The notes: generated by a model from the sequence alone, not told the origin. A DNA stretch of 64,000 nucleotides from Bradyrhizobium sp. URHD0069 (GCF_000701345.1 NZ_KL370775.1:186001-250000); one strand, 5' to 3'; numbered from the stretch's first letter, positions 35,386-45,033 are shown. Program-made: numbers and translations.

Positions 35386-36924
35386 ATGAGAGCGGTATCG
35401 GGGGCGCGTGTTTTCGCGCAAATTGTTGTTGCCGCATCCGGCATCGCTTTGTTTGCAGGCGCTGCCAATGCCCAAAAACAGGGCGGCAGCATCACCGTAG
35501 GCCTCGAACTCGACATTACCGGTTTCGATCCGCTGAAGGTCGGCGTCTTCGATACCGCGGCGGGTACCGCCGCGGCGTCGATCTTCGACACGCTTACCTA
35601 TCTCGACGACAAGGGCGTGGCGCAGCCGAAGCTCGCCTTGTCCTGGAGTCATTCCGAAGATTTCAAGACCTGGACGTTCAAGCTGCGGCCCGGCGTCAAA
35701 TTCCACGACGGCTCGCCTTTCAACGCCGAAGCCGTGAAAGCGAATTTCGACCGACAGAAGGACCCGGCCAACAAGTGCCGCTGCGCCTTCTACATCTCCG
35801 GTATCAAGGACGCGCAGGCGCCGGACGAACTGACCGTGGTCTACAATCTGAACGATCCGTCGGTAAACTTCCCGGCGATCGTCACCATTCAAAGCTCGAA
35901 CTGGGTCATGCAGTCGCCAACGGCGTGGAAGACCAAGGGCGACGAATACAACCGCAATCCCGTCGGTACCGGTCCGTACATATTGAAATCGTGGTCGGCC
36001 GGCGATCGAATGGTGCTCGAAAGGAATCCGGACTACTGGAACAAGGGCCGTCCCTATCTCGATCGTATCGTCCTAAAACCGTTGCCGGATGCGCAGTCGC
36101 GCTTCGCCAGCCTGCAATCGGGCGAGGCGGATCTGATCTGGGACGATGAATACGACGCCGACAACATCCAGAAAGCGCAAAAGGATCCGAAGCTGACGGT
36201 CCATACCTATGTCGGGTCCGGCGCCCAGGTCTATGCCTTCAACACCAAGACGCCCCCGTTTGACGATGTGCGCGTACGCCAGGCGCTGGTGATGGCGATC
36301 GATCGCAAGAAGATGTCGCAGGCGATCACGAACGGCTTGAGCCGGCCGGCCAGCAATCCCTTCGGCGATGGCTCGTGGGTCAAGTGCAAGGACGACGGCG
36401 CGCTTGCCACCGATGTGGAAAAAGCCAAGGCGCTGATCAAGGACTATGGCAAGCCGGTCGAATTCAAGATGCTCGTCACCGCGACGCCGCGCGGGCGCAA
36501 TGTCGGTCAGGTCCTGCAGCAGTTCTGGAAGCAGGTCGGCGCCGACATGGAGATCGAGCAGGTCGATCAGGCGACCATCGTGCCGCGCGCCTTCATGCGC
36601 CAGTTCCAGTTGACGCCGTGGCGGATCATCGACCTCGCCGATCCCGATCCGCAGATGTTTGCAAATTTCCGCTCCGGCAGTCCGGTGGCACTTGCCAACT
36701 ACGCGAATCCGGAACTTGACAAGCTGCTCGATCGGGCACGCGTGACGGCCGATCAGGCCAAGCGGATCGAGGACTACTGCTCCGTCGGCCGGATAATCAA
36801 TCAGGAAGCGATCTGGTTCTGGACCTTCCAGAACACCTACTACGCGCTTTCGAGCGCGAAGCTCAAAGGTTTTCCGAAGATGTATGGCGGGGTGATCGAC
36901 GTATCCAACGTCTGGATGGAATGA
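35386..36924 (+). CDS. ABC importer solute-binding protein, family 5 (peptide/opine/nickel type)
   Basis: A 512-residue periplasmic binding protein from ATG 35386 (GGAGGAAG upstream). The signal peptide is MRAVSGARVFAQIVVAASGI with cleavage near AANA-Q. The SBP_bac_5 fold shows GLELDITGFDPLKVG, the domain signature LRPGVKFHDGSPFNAEAVKA and YNRNPVGTGPYILKSW. It delivers dipeptides, opines, glutathione or similar compounds to the two permeases. Two Cys in DPANKCRCAF may form a disulfide. First gene of a five-gene importer operon. Confidence 0.92.
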   Translation: MRAVSGARVFAQIVVAASGIALFAGAANAQKQGGSITVGLELDITGFDPLKVGVFDTAAGTAAASIFDTLTYLDDKGVAQPKLALSWSHSEDFKTWTFKLRPGVKFHDGSPFNAEAVKANFDRQKDPANKCRCAFYISGIKDAQAPDELTVVYNLNDPSVNFPAIVTIQSSNWVMQSPTAWKTKGDEYNRNPVGTGPYILKSWSAGDRMVLERNPDYWNKGRPYLDRIVLKPLPDAQSRFASLQSGEADLIWDDEYDADNIQKAQKDPKLTVHTYVGSGAQVYAFNTKTPPFDDVRVRQALVMAIDRKKMSQAITNGLSRPASNPFGDGSWVKCKDDGALATDVEKAKALIKDYGKPVEFKMLVTATPRGRNVGQVLQQFWKQVGADMEIEQVDQATIVPRAFMRQFQLTPWRIIDLADPDPQMFANFRSGSPVALANYANPELDKLLDRARVTADQAKRIEDYCSVGRIINQEAIWFWTFQNTYYALSSAKLKGFPKMYGGVIDVSNVWME

Positions 36925-36930
36925 TCTCGC

Positions 36931-37881
36931 ATGCCGGGATTTGTTGCGCAAAGGCTCCTGTATCTGGTGCCGGTCCTGCTTGCGGTATCTCTGCTGACCT
37001 TTCTCATCGCTTCGCTGCTGCCGGGCGATCTCGCTTACGTGATCCTCGGCGACCAGGCCACGCCGGACAAGGTGGCGGCGTTGCGCCATGACATGGGGCT
37101 CGATCAGCCGATCTGGTGGCGTTATCTCAGTTGGCTCGGCAATGTACTGCAGGGTGATTTCGGAAGGTCGTTCCGCACCGGGCAAACGGTGCTGCAGGCG
37201 GTCATGGAACGGCTTCCGGTATCGCTCGAGTTAATGCTGCTTGCCCAGCTCGGCGCATTAGCGATCGGCATTCCGCTCGCGATTGCATGTGCGGTGCGCA
37301 GCGGCAGCGCGTTCGATCGCTTTATGACCGGCAGCGCCTTCAGCATGCTGTCGGTGCCAGCCTTCCTGTCGGCGATCCTGCTGATCTACCTGTTCGCCGT
37401 CGAGCTTCGGTGGTTGCCGGCGACCGGCTATGTGCCGTTCAGCGAAGACCCCGTCGGGAATCTGCGATGCTTCCTGCTGCCGGCGCTGACATTGGCGCTC
37501 GGCGAATGGCCGGTGCTGATGCGGGTGCTGCGATCCGATATGATCGCGACGCTGCAGGAGGACTACATCGCGATGGCGCGGGCCAAGGGGCTGAAGCCGT
37601 CGCGCATCCTGCTGGTGCATGCATTGAAGCCGTCGTCGCTGACGCTGGTCACAGTCACCGGCATCAACATCGGCCGCCTGATCGGGGGAACTGTTATTGT
37701 CGAATCGATCTTTGCGTTGCCGGGGATCGGCCGGCTATTGCTTGGCGCCATTTTCACCCGTGACCTCATCATCCTGCAGGGCGTCGTGCTGTTCGTGGCC
37801 TGCGGCTATGTGCTGATGAATTTTGTCGTCGACATGCTCTACGCCGTGCTCGATCCGAGGATCCGTCATGGCCACGCTTGA
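36931..37881 (+). CDS. ABC importer permease (DppB-like)
   Basis: A 316-residue permease six bases after the binding-protein stop. Helix 1 is RLLYLVPVLLAVSLLTFLIA. The DppB/OppB signatures RHDMGLDQPIWWRYLSWLGN and DFGRSFRTGQTVLQAVMERL are present, and the ATPase-coupling EAA loop is DYIAMARAKGLKPSRILLVH ahead of the final helices. It pairs with the next permease to form the translocation pore. The gene end overlaps the following start by 14 bp. Confidence 0.93.
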   Translation: MPGFVAQRLLYLVPVLLAVSLLTFLIASLLPGDLAYVILGDQATPDKVAALRHDMGLDQPIWWRYLSWLGNVLQGDFGRSFRTGQTVLQAVMERLPVSLELMLLAQLGALAIGIPLAIACAVRSGSAFDRFMTGSAFSMLSVPAFLSAILLIYLFAVELRWLPATGYVPFSEDPVGNLRCFLLPALTLALGEWPVLMRVLRSDMIATLQEDYIAMARAKGLKPSRILLVHALKPSSLTLVTVTGINIGRLIGGTVIVESIFALPGIGRLLLGAIFTRDLIILQGVVLFVACGYVLMNFVVDMLYAVLDPRIRHGHA

Positions 37882-38740
37882 ACTCGATATCGACGAGCAG
37901 GTCGTCGCCGCTCCGATCAGGAAAACGCGACGGCTGGGACTGTTGTTCTGGGCCGCGATCGGCTGGATCGTTTTTGTCTTTGCCGTCGCGATCTTTGCCG
38001 GCGTGCTGCCGCTGGCCGACCCGACCGCGATGGACATGCTGGAACGGCGGCAGCCGCCCTCGATGCAGCACTGGCTTGGTACCGACGGCCTTGGGCGGGA
38101 CGAATTGGCCCGGTTGATCCACGGCGCACGGATATCGCTGGTGGTTGGCCTGTGCGCGCCGATGATCGGAATCACGATCGGCGGCGCGCTTGGCATGCTG
38201 GCCGGCTATTTCCGTGGACGTTTTGAAACGCTAGTTGTCGGGAGCATGGATGTGCTGCTGGCATTTCCGCCGTTGATCCTGGCGTTGGCGGTGACCGCCT
38301 ATCTCGGGCAATCATTGCCGAATCTCACTCTCATTCTCGGTGTGCTCGGTATCCCCGCCTTCATGCGCGTCGCACGAGCAACGACGCTGAGCCTGGCGCG
38401 GCGCGAATTCGTCATTGCGGCGCAAGCACTCGGCGCCACGCATGCGCGCATTCTCTTGCGTGAGCTGCTGCCTAATGTGTTCCTGCCGCTGTTCGCCTTC
38501 TTCCTGCTCGGCGTCGCCGTCACGATTGTCGTCGAGGGAGCGCTGTCGTTCCTCGGCCTCGGCGTGCCGCCGCCTATCTCGAGCTGGGGCAGTATGATCG
38601 GAGAGGGGCGCGAGAGCCTGGAGATTGCGCCGCGGCTGGCCTTCATTCCCGCGGTGACGATGTTCCTGACCGTGCTTTCCTTTAATCTCGTCGGCGACAC
38701 GCTCCGCGCCCTCACCGATCCGCGGCAGGGCGCACTGTGA
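37868..38740 (+). CDS. ABC importer permease (DppC-like)
   Basis: A 290-residue permease starting at ATG 37868, inside the last 14 bp of the previous gene; this start keeps a short cytoplasmic N-tail (ATLELDIDEQVVAAPIRKTR) before helix 1. DppC motifs include HWLGTDGLGRDELARLIHGA and the EAA loop REFVIAAQALGATHARILLR, with the closing SFNLVGDTLRALTDPR at the end. Second half of the membrane channel. The stop overlaps the next start by four bases (GTGA). Confidence 0.93.
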   Translation: MATLELDIDEQVVAAPIRKTRRLGLLFWAAIGWIVFVFAVAIFAGVLPLADPTAMDMLERRQPPSMQHWLGTDGLGRDELARLIHGARISLVVGLCAPMIGITIGGALGMLAGYFRGRFETLVVGSMDVLLAFPPLILALAVTAYLGQSLPNLTLILGVLGIPAFMRVARATTLSLARREFVIAAQALGATHARILLRELLPNVFLPLFAFFLLGVAVTIVVEGALSFLGLGVPPPISSWGSMIGEGRESLEIAPRLAFIPAVTMFLTVLSFNLVGDTLRALTDPRQGAL

Positions 38741-39732
38741 GCGACCCCGTGCTGCTTTCCGTCGAGGGTGTTGCGGTCGATCTGCCGACGCCGCGCGGCA
38801 ATCTTCGCGCGGTGGATCAGGTCGACCTGAGAATCGGTGCCGGCCGAACGCTTGGTGTCGTCGGCGAATCCGGTTGCGGCAAGACCATGCTGTCGCGGGC
38901 CATCCTGCAATTGTTACCCAGGAAGGCCAGGCTTTCCGGCCGTGTGATGTTCGACGGGCAGGATCTGGTGCGGCTTGAGCCGGAACAGTTGCGCAAACTG
39001 CGCGGCCGATCAATTGCGGTGGTTTTTCAGGACCCCATGACCTCGCTCAATCCGGTATTGACGATTGGCACGCAGCTTATTGAAACCCTGCAGGAGCATC
39101 TCGAACTTGGTGCTCTTGCAGCAAAAAAGCGCAGCGCGGAGTTGCTGGCTGCAGTTGGCATTCCCGCTCCGGAGCAGAGATTGATGCAATATCCGCATCA
39201 ACTGTCGGGAGGCATGCGGCAGCGCGTGGCGATCGCCATTGCGCTGTCATGCGAGCCGAAACTGCTGATCGCCGATGAACCGACCACGGCGCTTGACGTG
39301 ACGGTTCAGGCCCAAATTCTTGATCTGCTGGCGCGCGAACAGCGTCGGCGGCATATGGCGATGATCCTTATCACGCATGACCTCGGCGTTGTCGCCGGCC
39401 GAACCGACGAAGTGGCAGTGATGTATGCCGGGCGCGTCGTGGAACGAGCCCCGACGCCTGAATTGTTCAAGAGAATGCGCATGCCCTACACCGAGGCGTT
39501 GCTCGCGGCGATACCGAAGATCGATGCCGCACCGCACACGCCATTGCCGGCGATTTCAGGACGCCCACCCGATCCGACCCGACCTATTCAGGGTTGCTCG
39601 TTTTCGCCGCGCTGCCGTTATGCGGCCAGCCGATGTTTTCGAGAGAAGCCTTTGCTCGCCGATGCTGATCGGCTGGACCACCAATATGCCTGTTTTCACC
39701 CGATTCAAGTCGCAGCCGGCATCTGCGCATGA
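38737..39732 (+). CDS. ABC importer ATPase (DppD-like)
   Basis: A 331-residue ATPase starting at GTG 38737, overlapping the permease stop. Walker A GESGCGKT, signature LSGGMRQRVAIAIALS, Walker B LLIADEPTTALDVT and switch ITHDLG are intact. The C-terminal oligopeptide/dipeptide transporter extension carries GCSFSPRCRYAASRCF, whose cysteines bind an iron-sulfur cluster in homologues. It forms a heterodimer with the following ATPase. Confidence 0.93.
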   Translation: MSDPVLLSVEGVAVDLPTPRGNLRAVDQVDLRIGAGRTLGVVGESGCGKTMLSRAILQLLPRKARLSGRVMFDGQDLVRLEPEQLRKLRGRSIAVVFQDPMTSLNPVLTIGTQLIETLQEHLELGALAAKKRSAELLAAVGIPAPEQRLMQYPHQLSGGMRQRVAIAIALSCEPKLLIADEPTTALDVTVQAQILDLLAREQRRRHMAMILITHDLGVVAGRTDEVAVMYAGRVVERAPTPELFKRMRMPYTEALLAAIPKIDAAPHTPLPAISGRPPDPTRPIQGCSFSPRCRYAASRCFREKPLLADADRLDHQYACFHPIQVAAGICA

Positions 39733-40718
39733 TGCAGGAAGCCCGGCAATCCAGTTCGCGTGATTCCCTTCTCAGGGTGGAAAACCTTGTCGTTGAGTAT
39801 GCCGTCGGCGGCAAGACGATCCACGCGGTATCCGACGTAAGCCTGCAAGTTGCCCGCGGCGAGACCCTTGGCCTGGTCGGAGAGTCCGGCTGTGGCAAGT
39901 CCACGCTGGGTCGCGCGGTGCTGCAGTTGCGTCGGCCGGTCTCCGGGCGGGTTCTGTTCGACGGCCAGGACCTCACGGCGATGCAAGGCGATAGCTTGCG
40001 GCGGATACGCCGGCGCGTGCAACTGATCTTTCAGGACCCGATCGCTTCGCTGAACCCGAGGCGGCGGATAGGCGATATCATCGCGGAGCCGCTGGTGATA
40101 TCGGGCGTCAAGGACCCAAAAAAACGACAAGAGCTCGTCTGCGAGGTGCTCAGCGCGGTTGGACTCGATCCCGGCCTTGTGATCGAACGGCTGCCGCACG
40201 AGTTTTCCGGCGGACAATGCCAGCGCATCTGCATTGCGCGCGCGCTCGTTCTCAATCCGGAGTTCGTTATCTGCGATGAGCCGGTTTCCGCGCTAGACGT
40301 TTCGATTCGCGCTCAGATCCTCAATCTGCTGGAAGACATGAAGGCGCGCTTCGGCCTGACGCTGCTCTTCATCGCCCACGATCTCGCTGTGGTGAAGGCG
40401 GTCAGCGACCGGGTTGCCGTGATGTATCTCGGCAGGCTGTGCGAAGTCGGGCCGTCGGAACAACTATTCGCCAAACCCGCGCACCATTATACCGCGCTTT
40501 TGATCGAGGCGATCCCGGTGCCAGATCCGGACGTGCGGCCCGCCGAAACCGTGGCGGTCGGTGAACCGCCGTCGCCGATTGCACCGCCCTCAGGCTGCCG
40601 TTTCCGTACCCGCTGTCCCCGGGCGGACCAGCGATGTATCGACGAAGTGCCGGAGCTTCGCCCGGTGGCGCCGGACCAGTTCGCCGCTTGCCATCATCCA
40701 TTGATCGCAACGGCCTAA
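39729..40718 (+). CDS. ABC importer ATPase (DppF-like)
   Basis: A 329-residue ATPase whose ATG (39729) overlaps the stop of the DppD-like gene. Walker A GESGCGKST, signature FSGGQCQRICIARAL (a Cys where Arg is usual in SGGQRQR), Walker B VICDEPVSALDVS and switch IAHDL. The C-terminal extension shows GCRFRTRCPRADQRC. Last gene of the five-gene importer; a 74-bp leader then leads to the alcohol dehydrogenase gene. Confidence 0.93.
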   Translation: MMQEARQSSSRDSLLRVENLVVEYAVGGKTIHAVSDVSLQVARGETLGLVGESGCGKSTLGRAVLQLRRPVSGRVLFDGQDLTAMQGDSLRRIRRRVQLIFQDPIASLNPRRRIGDIIAEPLVISGVKDPKKRQELVCEVLSAVGLDPGLVIERLPHEFSGGQCQRICIARALVLNPEFVICDEPVSALDVSIRAQILNLLEDMKARFGLTLLFIAHDLAVVKAVSDRVAVMYLGRLCEVGPSEQLFAKPAHHYTALLIEAIPVPDPDVRPAETVAVGEPPSPIAPPSGCRFRTRCPRADQRCIDEVPELRPVAPDQFAACHHPLIATA

Positions 40719-40792
40719 AGCTCTAACAACGGTTCGAGAACTGCCTGGCAATATCCGGCGAAAAGCAAGAACCATCGACGGGGAGAGAAACA

Positions 40793-41860
40793 ATGAAGAG
40801 TTTCCAGGTTGCCGATTTCAATGCCCCTCTGAAAGAGGTGGATCAGCCGACGCCGCAACCGTCGGGCACACAGGTCTTGATCAAGGTGAAGGCGGCCGGG
40901 GTCTGCCACAGCGATCTGCACATCTGGGAAGGCGGCTACGATCTCGGCCATGGACGAAAACCGCTCTCTCTGAAAGATCGCGGTGTCTCGCTGCCGCGCA
41001 CGATGGGACATGAGACGGTCGGCGAAGTGCTGGCATTCGGACCGGATGCCAAGGCCGGCGACAAGGGCGATCTCAAAGTCGGTGACATCGCGTTGGTTTA
41101 TCCTTGGCTCGGCTGCGGCAAATGCGAGACCTGTGTTTCCGGCGAAGAGAATATGTGCCTGAAACCCAATTCGCTCGGCGTCTACTGCGACGGCGGTTAT
41201 GCTGACCACATGACGATACCTCATCCGCGATACCTGCTCGATCTAAAAGGGCTCGATCCCGTCAGCGCCGCGCCCTACGCCTGCTCCGGCGTCACCACCT
41301 ACAGCGCCCTCAAGAAGGTAGAAGCCAGCTTCAACACGCCAATCGTCATTTTCGGCGCGGGCGGTCTCGGCCTGATGGCGCTGTCGCTCCTGAAGGCCAT
41401 GGGCGGCAAGGGCGCCATCGTCGTTGATATCGATGCCCGCAAGCGTGAAGCTGCGGAAAAAGCTGGCGCGCTCGCCACCGTCGATGGCGGCGCGCCCGAC
41501 GCGCTGGAACAACTCGTCAGCAAAGCCGGCGCGCCGATCCGGGCGGTGATCGATCTGGTCGGCAATGCCAAGACGACGCAACTTGGCTTCGATTGCCTGA
41601 CCAAGGGCGGCAAACTGGTGATCGTCGGCCTGTTCGGCGGCGGCGCGCCGTGGGCGCTGCCGCTGATTCCGATCAAGGCCATCACCATCCAGGGCAGCTA
41701 TGTCGGTAATCTCAGGGAGACGCAGGAACTGCTCGATCTCGTACGCACCAAGAAGGTCGCCCCCATTCCAGTGACGCCGATGCCGCTCGCAAGAGCCAAT
41801 GAGGCGCTGGTTGAGCTGCAGAAGGGCAGGCTGGTCGGGCGCGCGGTGCTCACGCCGTAA
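40793..41860 (+). CDS. Zinc-dependent alcohol dehydrogenase (medium-chain)
   Basis: A 355-residue MDR enzyme; GGGGAGAG lies 8-9 bases before ATG 40793. Catalytic zinc ligands are C38 (GVCHSD), the His of MGHETVGEV and a later acidic/Cys ligand. Structural zinc ligands lie in GCGKCETCVSGEENMC. The Rossmann motif is VIFGAGGLGLMALSL, followed by the acidic end of beta-2 (VVDIDARKREA), indicating NAD preference. An insertion around 45-62 (GGYDLGHGRKPLSLKDRG) is typical of a proteobacterial ADH subgroup. Probably in the same catabolic unit as the importer. Substrate unknown. Confidence 0.9.
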   Translation: MKSFQVADFNAPLKEVDQPTPQPSGTQVLIKVKAAGVCHSDLHIWEGGYDLGHGRKPLSLKDRGVSLPRTMGHETVGEVLAFGPDAKAGDKGDLKVGDIALVYPWLGCGKCETCVSGEENMCLKPNSLGVYCDGGYADHMTIPHPRYLLDLKGLDPVSAAPYACSGVTTYSALKKVEASFNTPIVIFGAGGLGLMALSLLKAMGGKGAIVVDIDARKREAAEKAGALATVDGGAPDALEQLVSKAGAPIRAVIDLVGNAKTTQLGFDCLTKGGKLVIVGLFGGGAPWALPLIPIKAITIQGSYVGNLRETQELLDLVRTKKVAPIPVTPMPLARANEALVELQKGRLVGRAVLTP

Positions 41861-41992
41861 ATCTGGTCAACTCGCAACCTTATTCCGGCTCCGGATGCTT
41901 CGCGGAGCCTGTTATCCGGCGGTGCTTTGCGCCAACCTGTAGGCTCGCAATGATCCTGATCCGTTGTTTCTCGATTCTCTTAAGGAAAATCC

Positions 41993-43072
41993 ATGTCAGC
42001 TAATGACGCGCTCCACATCGCCGTGCTTGCCGGCGATGGCATCGGCCCTGAGGTGATGGCTCCGGCGCTCGAAGTCTTGCGCAAGATCGAGGCAACCTCG
42101 GATCTGAAGTTTCGCTTCACCGATGCGCCGGCCGGTGCCAACAATTATCGCGCGACCGGCAAGTCGATGCCGGACAGCACGGTGCGGCTATGCGATGAAG
42201 CCGACGCCATCCTGCTCGGCGCCTGCGGATTGCCTTCGGTGCGCTATCCCGACAACACCGAAATCATGCCGCAGGTGGAACTGCGCTTCCATTTCGACCT
42301 CTATGCCGGAGTGCGCCCGGCGCGCCTTATTCCGGGCGTGCCGAGCCCGATCGTCGGCGCGGATCGGCGCGGCATCGATCTCATCGTGATCCGGGAATCC
42401 ACCGAGGGCTTGTTTGCGTCGATGGGGAAGGGCGTCGTCACCGATACCGAAGCCCGGGAGACGCTGGTGATCACGCGCAAAACGTCCGAGCGGTTGTTCG
42501 AGTTTTCGTTTCGGCTGGCAGAACGCCGCAAGGCGCGCGGCCGGCCGGGCGCGCTAACCTGCGTCGACAAGGCAAACGTGTTCAAGGCGTTCGCGTTCTT
42601 CCGCGAAATGTTCGACCAAGCTGCGGCGCGGCATCCCGACGTCACAACTGACCGGCTCTATGTCGACGCCTGCTCGGCGCTCCTGGTCAAGCGTCCCTGG
42701 GACTTTGACGTGATGGTGATGGAGAACATGTTTGGCGATATTCTCTCCGACATGACGGCCGGCCTGATCGGCGGCATGGGCATGGCGCCGTCGGCCGATA
42801 TCGGCGACCGCCACGCAGTGTTCCAGCCGTGCCACGGCACCGCACCCGACATCATGGGCCAGGGCAAGGCCAACCCGACCGGGATGATTCTTTCCGCGGC
42901 GATGATGCTGGACTGGCTGGCCGACAAGCACGGTCTCGAAAGCGCGACGGAGGCCAGCGAGCGCATCGAGCGCGCGGTCGACAAGGTCTATGCCGACGGC
43001 ATCAAGCCGATGGAATTCGGCGGCCGTAACGGCACTGCCGATATCGCCAAGGCGGTACTTGCTGCGTTATAG
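41993..43072 (+). CDS. Isocitrate/isopropylmalate dehydrogenase family protein (tartrate-dehydrogenase-like)
   Basis: A 359-residue beta-decarboxylating dehydrogenase from ATG 41993 (AAGGAAAA upstream). Family motifs: AVLAGDGIGPEVMAPALEVL at the start, VIRESTEGLFASMGKG (substrate loop), VDKANVFKAFAFFREM with the catalytic Lys, and the metal-binding MENMFGDILSDMTAGLIGGM. The phosphorylation-loop-like ESTEGLF lacks the usual IPMDH sequence, suggesting a tartrate/malate-type or homoisocitrate-type substrate. It lies 132 bp after the alcohol dehydrogenase gene. Confidence 0.87.
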   Translation: MSANDALHIAVLAGDGIGPEVMAPALEVLRKIEATSDLKFRFTDAPAGANNYRATGKSMPDSTVRLCDEADAILLGACGLPSVRYPDNTEIMPQVELRFHFDLYAGVRPARLIPGVPSPIVGADRRGIDLIVIRESTEGLFASMGKGVVTDTEARETLVITRKTSERLFEFSFRLAERRKARGRPGALTCVDKANVFKAFAFFREMFDQAAARHPDVTTDRLYVDACSALLVKRPWDFDVMVMENMFGDILSDMTAGLIGGMGMAPSADIGDRHAVFQPCHGTAPDIMGQGKANPTGMILSAAMMLDWLADKHGLESATEASERIERAVDKVYADGIKPMEFGGRNGTADIAKAVLAAL

Positions 43073-43173
43073 CCAATCGAAGGAGCCGCAATGTTCTTTC
43101 GAGAGCCATCTTGATTTGATCGTCGCTGCCATCTTTGGTTGAAGCGGTATAAGCGTGCGCGAAGGCCTTGTTG

Positions 43174-43995
43174 CTATCGTCCGCTGAACTGCGGCTTGCG
43201 CTTTTCCATGAAGGCGCGACGGCCCTCGCGAAAGTCCTCGCTGTCCATGCAGGCGATGCCGATCTGCTTGATCGCGTCCATGTCGCGCTGGTCGGGATCC
43301 TTCAGCACCTGCGCGATGGTGATCTTGGCGGCCTGGATCGCCAGCGGCGCGTTGCTGGAAATGGTGCGGGCGATATCCAATGTCGCGTTCCACAATTCGG
43401 CATCGGGCACCACGCGATCGACCAGGCCAATCCTGCCGGCCTCCGCGGAATCGATCCGCATTCCCGTATACATCAGCAGTCGCGCCCATGACGGTCCGAC
43501 CAACGAGACCAGATGCTTGAGGCCGTCATAGCCATAGGCGATGCCAAGCTTGGCTGCGGGAATGCCGAACTGGCTGTTCTCGGCGGCGATGCGGATGTCC
43601 GCCAGCATCGCCACCTGCATTCCGCCGCCGAGGCAGAAGCCTCGGATGCAGGCGATGGTCGGCTTCGGATAGTCCGCCAGCAGAGCGCGCTGCGCGACGC
43701 TGCGTTTCGCATATTCTTCCGCCGCCTCGGCGTTGTGGCGAGTTTTCTCGAACTGGCTGATATCCGCACCCGAAACGAACGCCTTGTCCCCGGCGCCGAC
43801 CATGATCACGACGCGCACATCGGGATCGTCGCGCAGTTCAATCAGTGCGTGACCAAGCCCCTCCCACATATCGAGTGACATCGCATTGCGCTTCTCGGGA
43901 TTATTGAAGGTAATGACGCCGACGCCGCCAGCGACGCTCTGCTGGATTTTGCCGTCGGCGAAGGATATGTCGGAAGCTTTGGAAACGTTCAACAT
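43174..43995 (-). CDS. Enoyl-CoA hydratase/isomerase family protein
   Basis: A 273-residue crotonase. Oxyanion-hole segments are GAGDKAFVSGADISQFEKT and RGFCLGGGMQVAMLADIRIA; the catalytic-Glu positions fall in NSQFGIPAAKLGIAYGYDGL, where the usual PE is replaced, so the true reaction may differ from hydration. The C-terminal basic run MEKRKPQF is typical. It converges with the dehydrogenase gene. Start at ATG 43995 gives an N-terminus of normal length for the family. Confidence 0.88.
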   Translation of the reverse strand: MLNVSKASDISFADGKIQQSVAGGVGVITFNNPEKRNAMSLDMWEGLGHALIELRDDPDVRVVIMVGAGDKAFVSGADISQFEKTRHNAEAAEEYAKRSVAQRALLADYPKPTIACIRGFCLGGGMQVAMLADIRIAAENSQFGIPAAKLGIAYGYDGLKHLVSLVGPSWARLLMYTGMRIDSAEAGRIGLVDRVVPDAELWNATLDIARTISSNAPLAIQAAKITIAQVLKDPDQRDMDAIKQIGIACMDSEDFREGRRAFMEKRKPQFSGR

Positions 43996-44200
43996 CGGTG
44001 CGGCTTTCGATTCGTGAGAGGATAGTGGCTTCAGGAATCAGGAACAGACCGATGTTCGCCCGCGCGAAGGCCGGTCGTACCGGCATTTTAGTTCAACAGT
44101 CGGCCAACGAGGGATGTTTCTCCGCCGCCAGATCGGCAATCGCCTACTGTGCGACGCCGTCAAGGAAGATTGCCCGCCTGATTGACGAACGCCGCTTCTT

Positions 44201-44553
44201 CGGCGGTACGATGCTCGGCGCGGAGCAAGTGATGAACAGGTATACGCCGTCGACCGTCCCCCCAACTACCGCACGCCGCACATGTGGTGCGAAGACGGCA
44301 GCTCGCTTTACGACGCGATAGGACCCGAGTTCGCTCCGCTGAGATTCGATTCTGCTATGGATGTGGCCGCACTTGAAACCGCGGCTCGCGAGAGGGTCGT
44401 TCCGCTGAAGGTTCTCGACATCGAACGGCCAAATAACGCCATTTCATACTGCGGCAGGCTGATGTTGTCGCGGCCGGACCAGTTTGTGGCCTGGCGCGGC
44501 GATAGCCTGCCGGCGGATCCGCTTGCGCTGATCGATCGTGTCCGCGACGCGTC
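44201..44553 (+). pseudogene. C-terminal remnant of an FAD-dependent aromatic-ring monooxygenase
   Basis: The frame through 44282 encodes VDRPPNYRTPHMWCEDGSSL followed by YDAIGPEFAPLRF, then RERVVPLKVLDIERP and LMLSRPDQFVAWRGDSLPAD, with PLALIDRV at the end. This is the C-terminal thioredoxin-like region of PheA/MhpA-type flavoprotein hydroxylases (RAPHxWLxDGxSLYDxFG ... LVRPDQHVAWRG). The FAD-binding N-terminal 350 or more residues are missing, the frame has no start or Shine-Dalgarno, and it runs without its own stop into the region antisense to the XRE gene. It is therefore a truncated, decaying gene. Confidence 0.72.
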
Positions 44554-44578
44554 AAACCATCAGCGAGAACCGGATCGC

Positions 44579-44974
44579 CTAGTGTTCGTTCGCGGCAATC
44601 GATTCCATCAAGGACACCAGCTGACGTTGCACGGTCTGATCCTTGATCTTGCTGTAGGCCCGCAGCAACCTCAGGCTGAACGCGCTGTCGAGAAACAGCA
44701 GGCTTTCAACCTCTCGAGCCTTGCCGTCGCCGTCGTAGAAGAATGTGACGGGTACGTCGAGCGCGGTAGCGATTTGCTGAAGACGGGCGGCGCCGACCCG
44801 GTTGACGCCCTTCTCATATTTTTGAACCTGCTGAAAGCTAACGCCCAGTTTGTCGCCGAGCTCCGCCTGTGAGATTCGTTGCTCGACGCGCCGCAGCCGG
44901 ATGCGCTTGCCCAGCTCAATGTCCGGCTTGCCGGCACTGCGCTGCTTCATTTTCTTTGCTGCTGATTTGTTCAT
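44579..44974 (-). CDS. XRE-family helix-turn-helix transcriptional regulator
   Basis: A 131-residue regulator from ATG 44974; a start at 45013 would add 13 residues. The HTH_3 domain (about 20-78) reads LGKRIRLRRVEQRISQAELG and DKLGVSFQQVQKYEKGVNRV, followed by a helical C-terminal tail. The basic N-terminus (KKMKQR) is typical of a group common in Bradyrhizobium. A perfect 17-bp tandem repeat lies 60-93 bp upstream and may be its operator or promoter. It is intact although flanked by two gene remnants. Targets unknown. Confidence 0.88.
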   Translation of the reverse strand: MNKSAAKKMKQRSAGKPDIELGKRIRLRRVEQRISQAELGDKLGVSFQQVQKYEKGVNRVGAARLQQIATALDVPVTFFYDGDGKAREVESLLFLDSAFSLRLLRAYSKIKDQTVQRQLVSLMESIAANEH

Positions 44975-45033
44975 TCTGGTTTCACCGTCCTTCGGTCGAA
45001 GCCCCGCACACATGGGTTAGGGATTCACCTCTA

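Noticed and set aside
36073..37185. 370-codon minus-strand open frame
   Set aside because: Antisense to the binding protein and permease genes, with no motif and no ribosome site.
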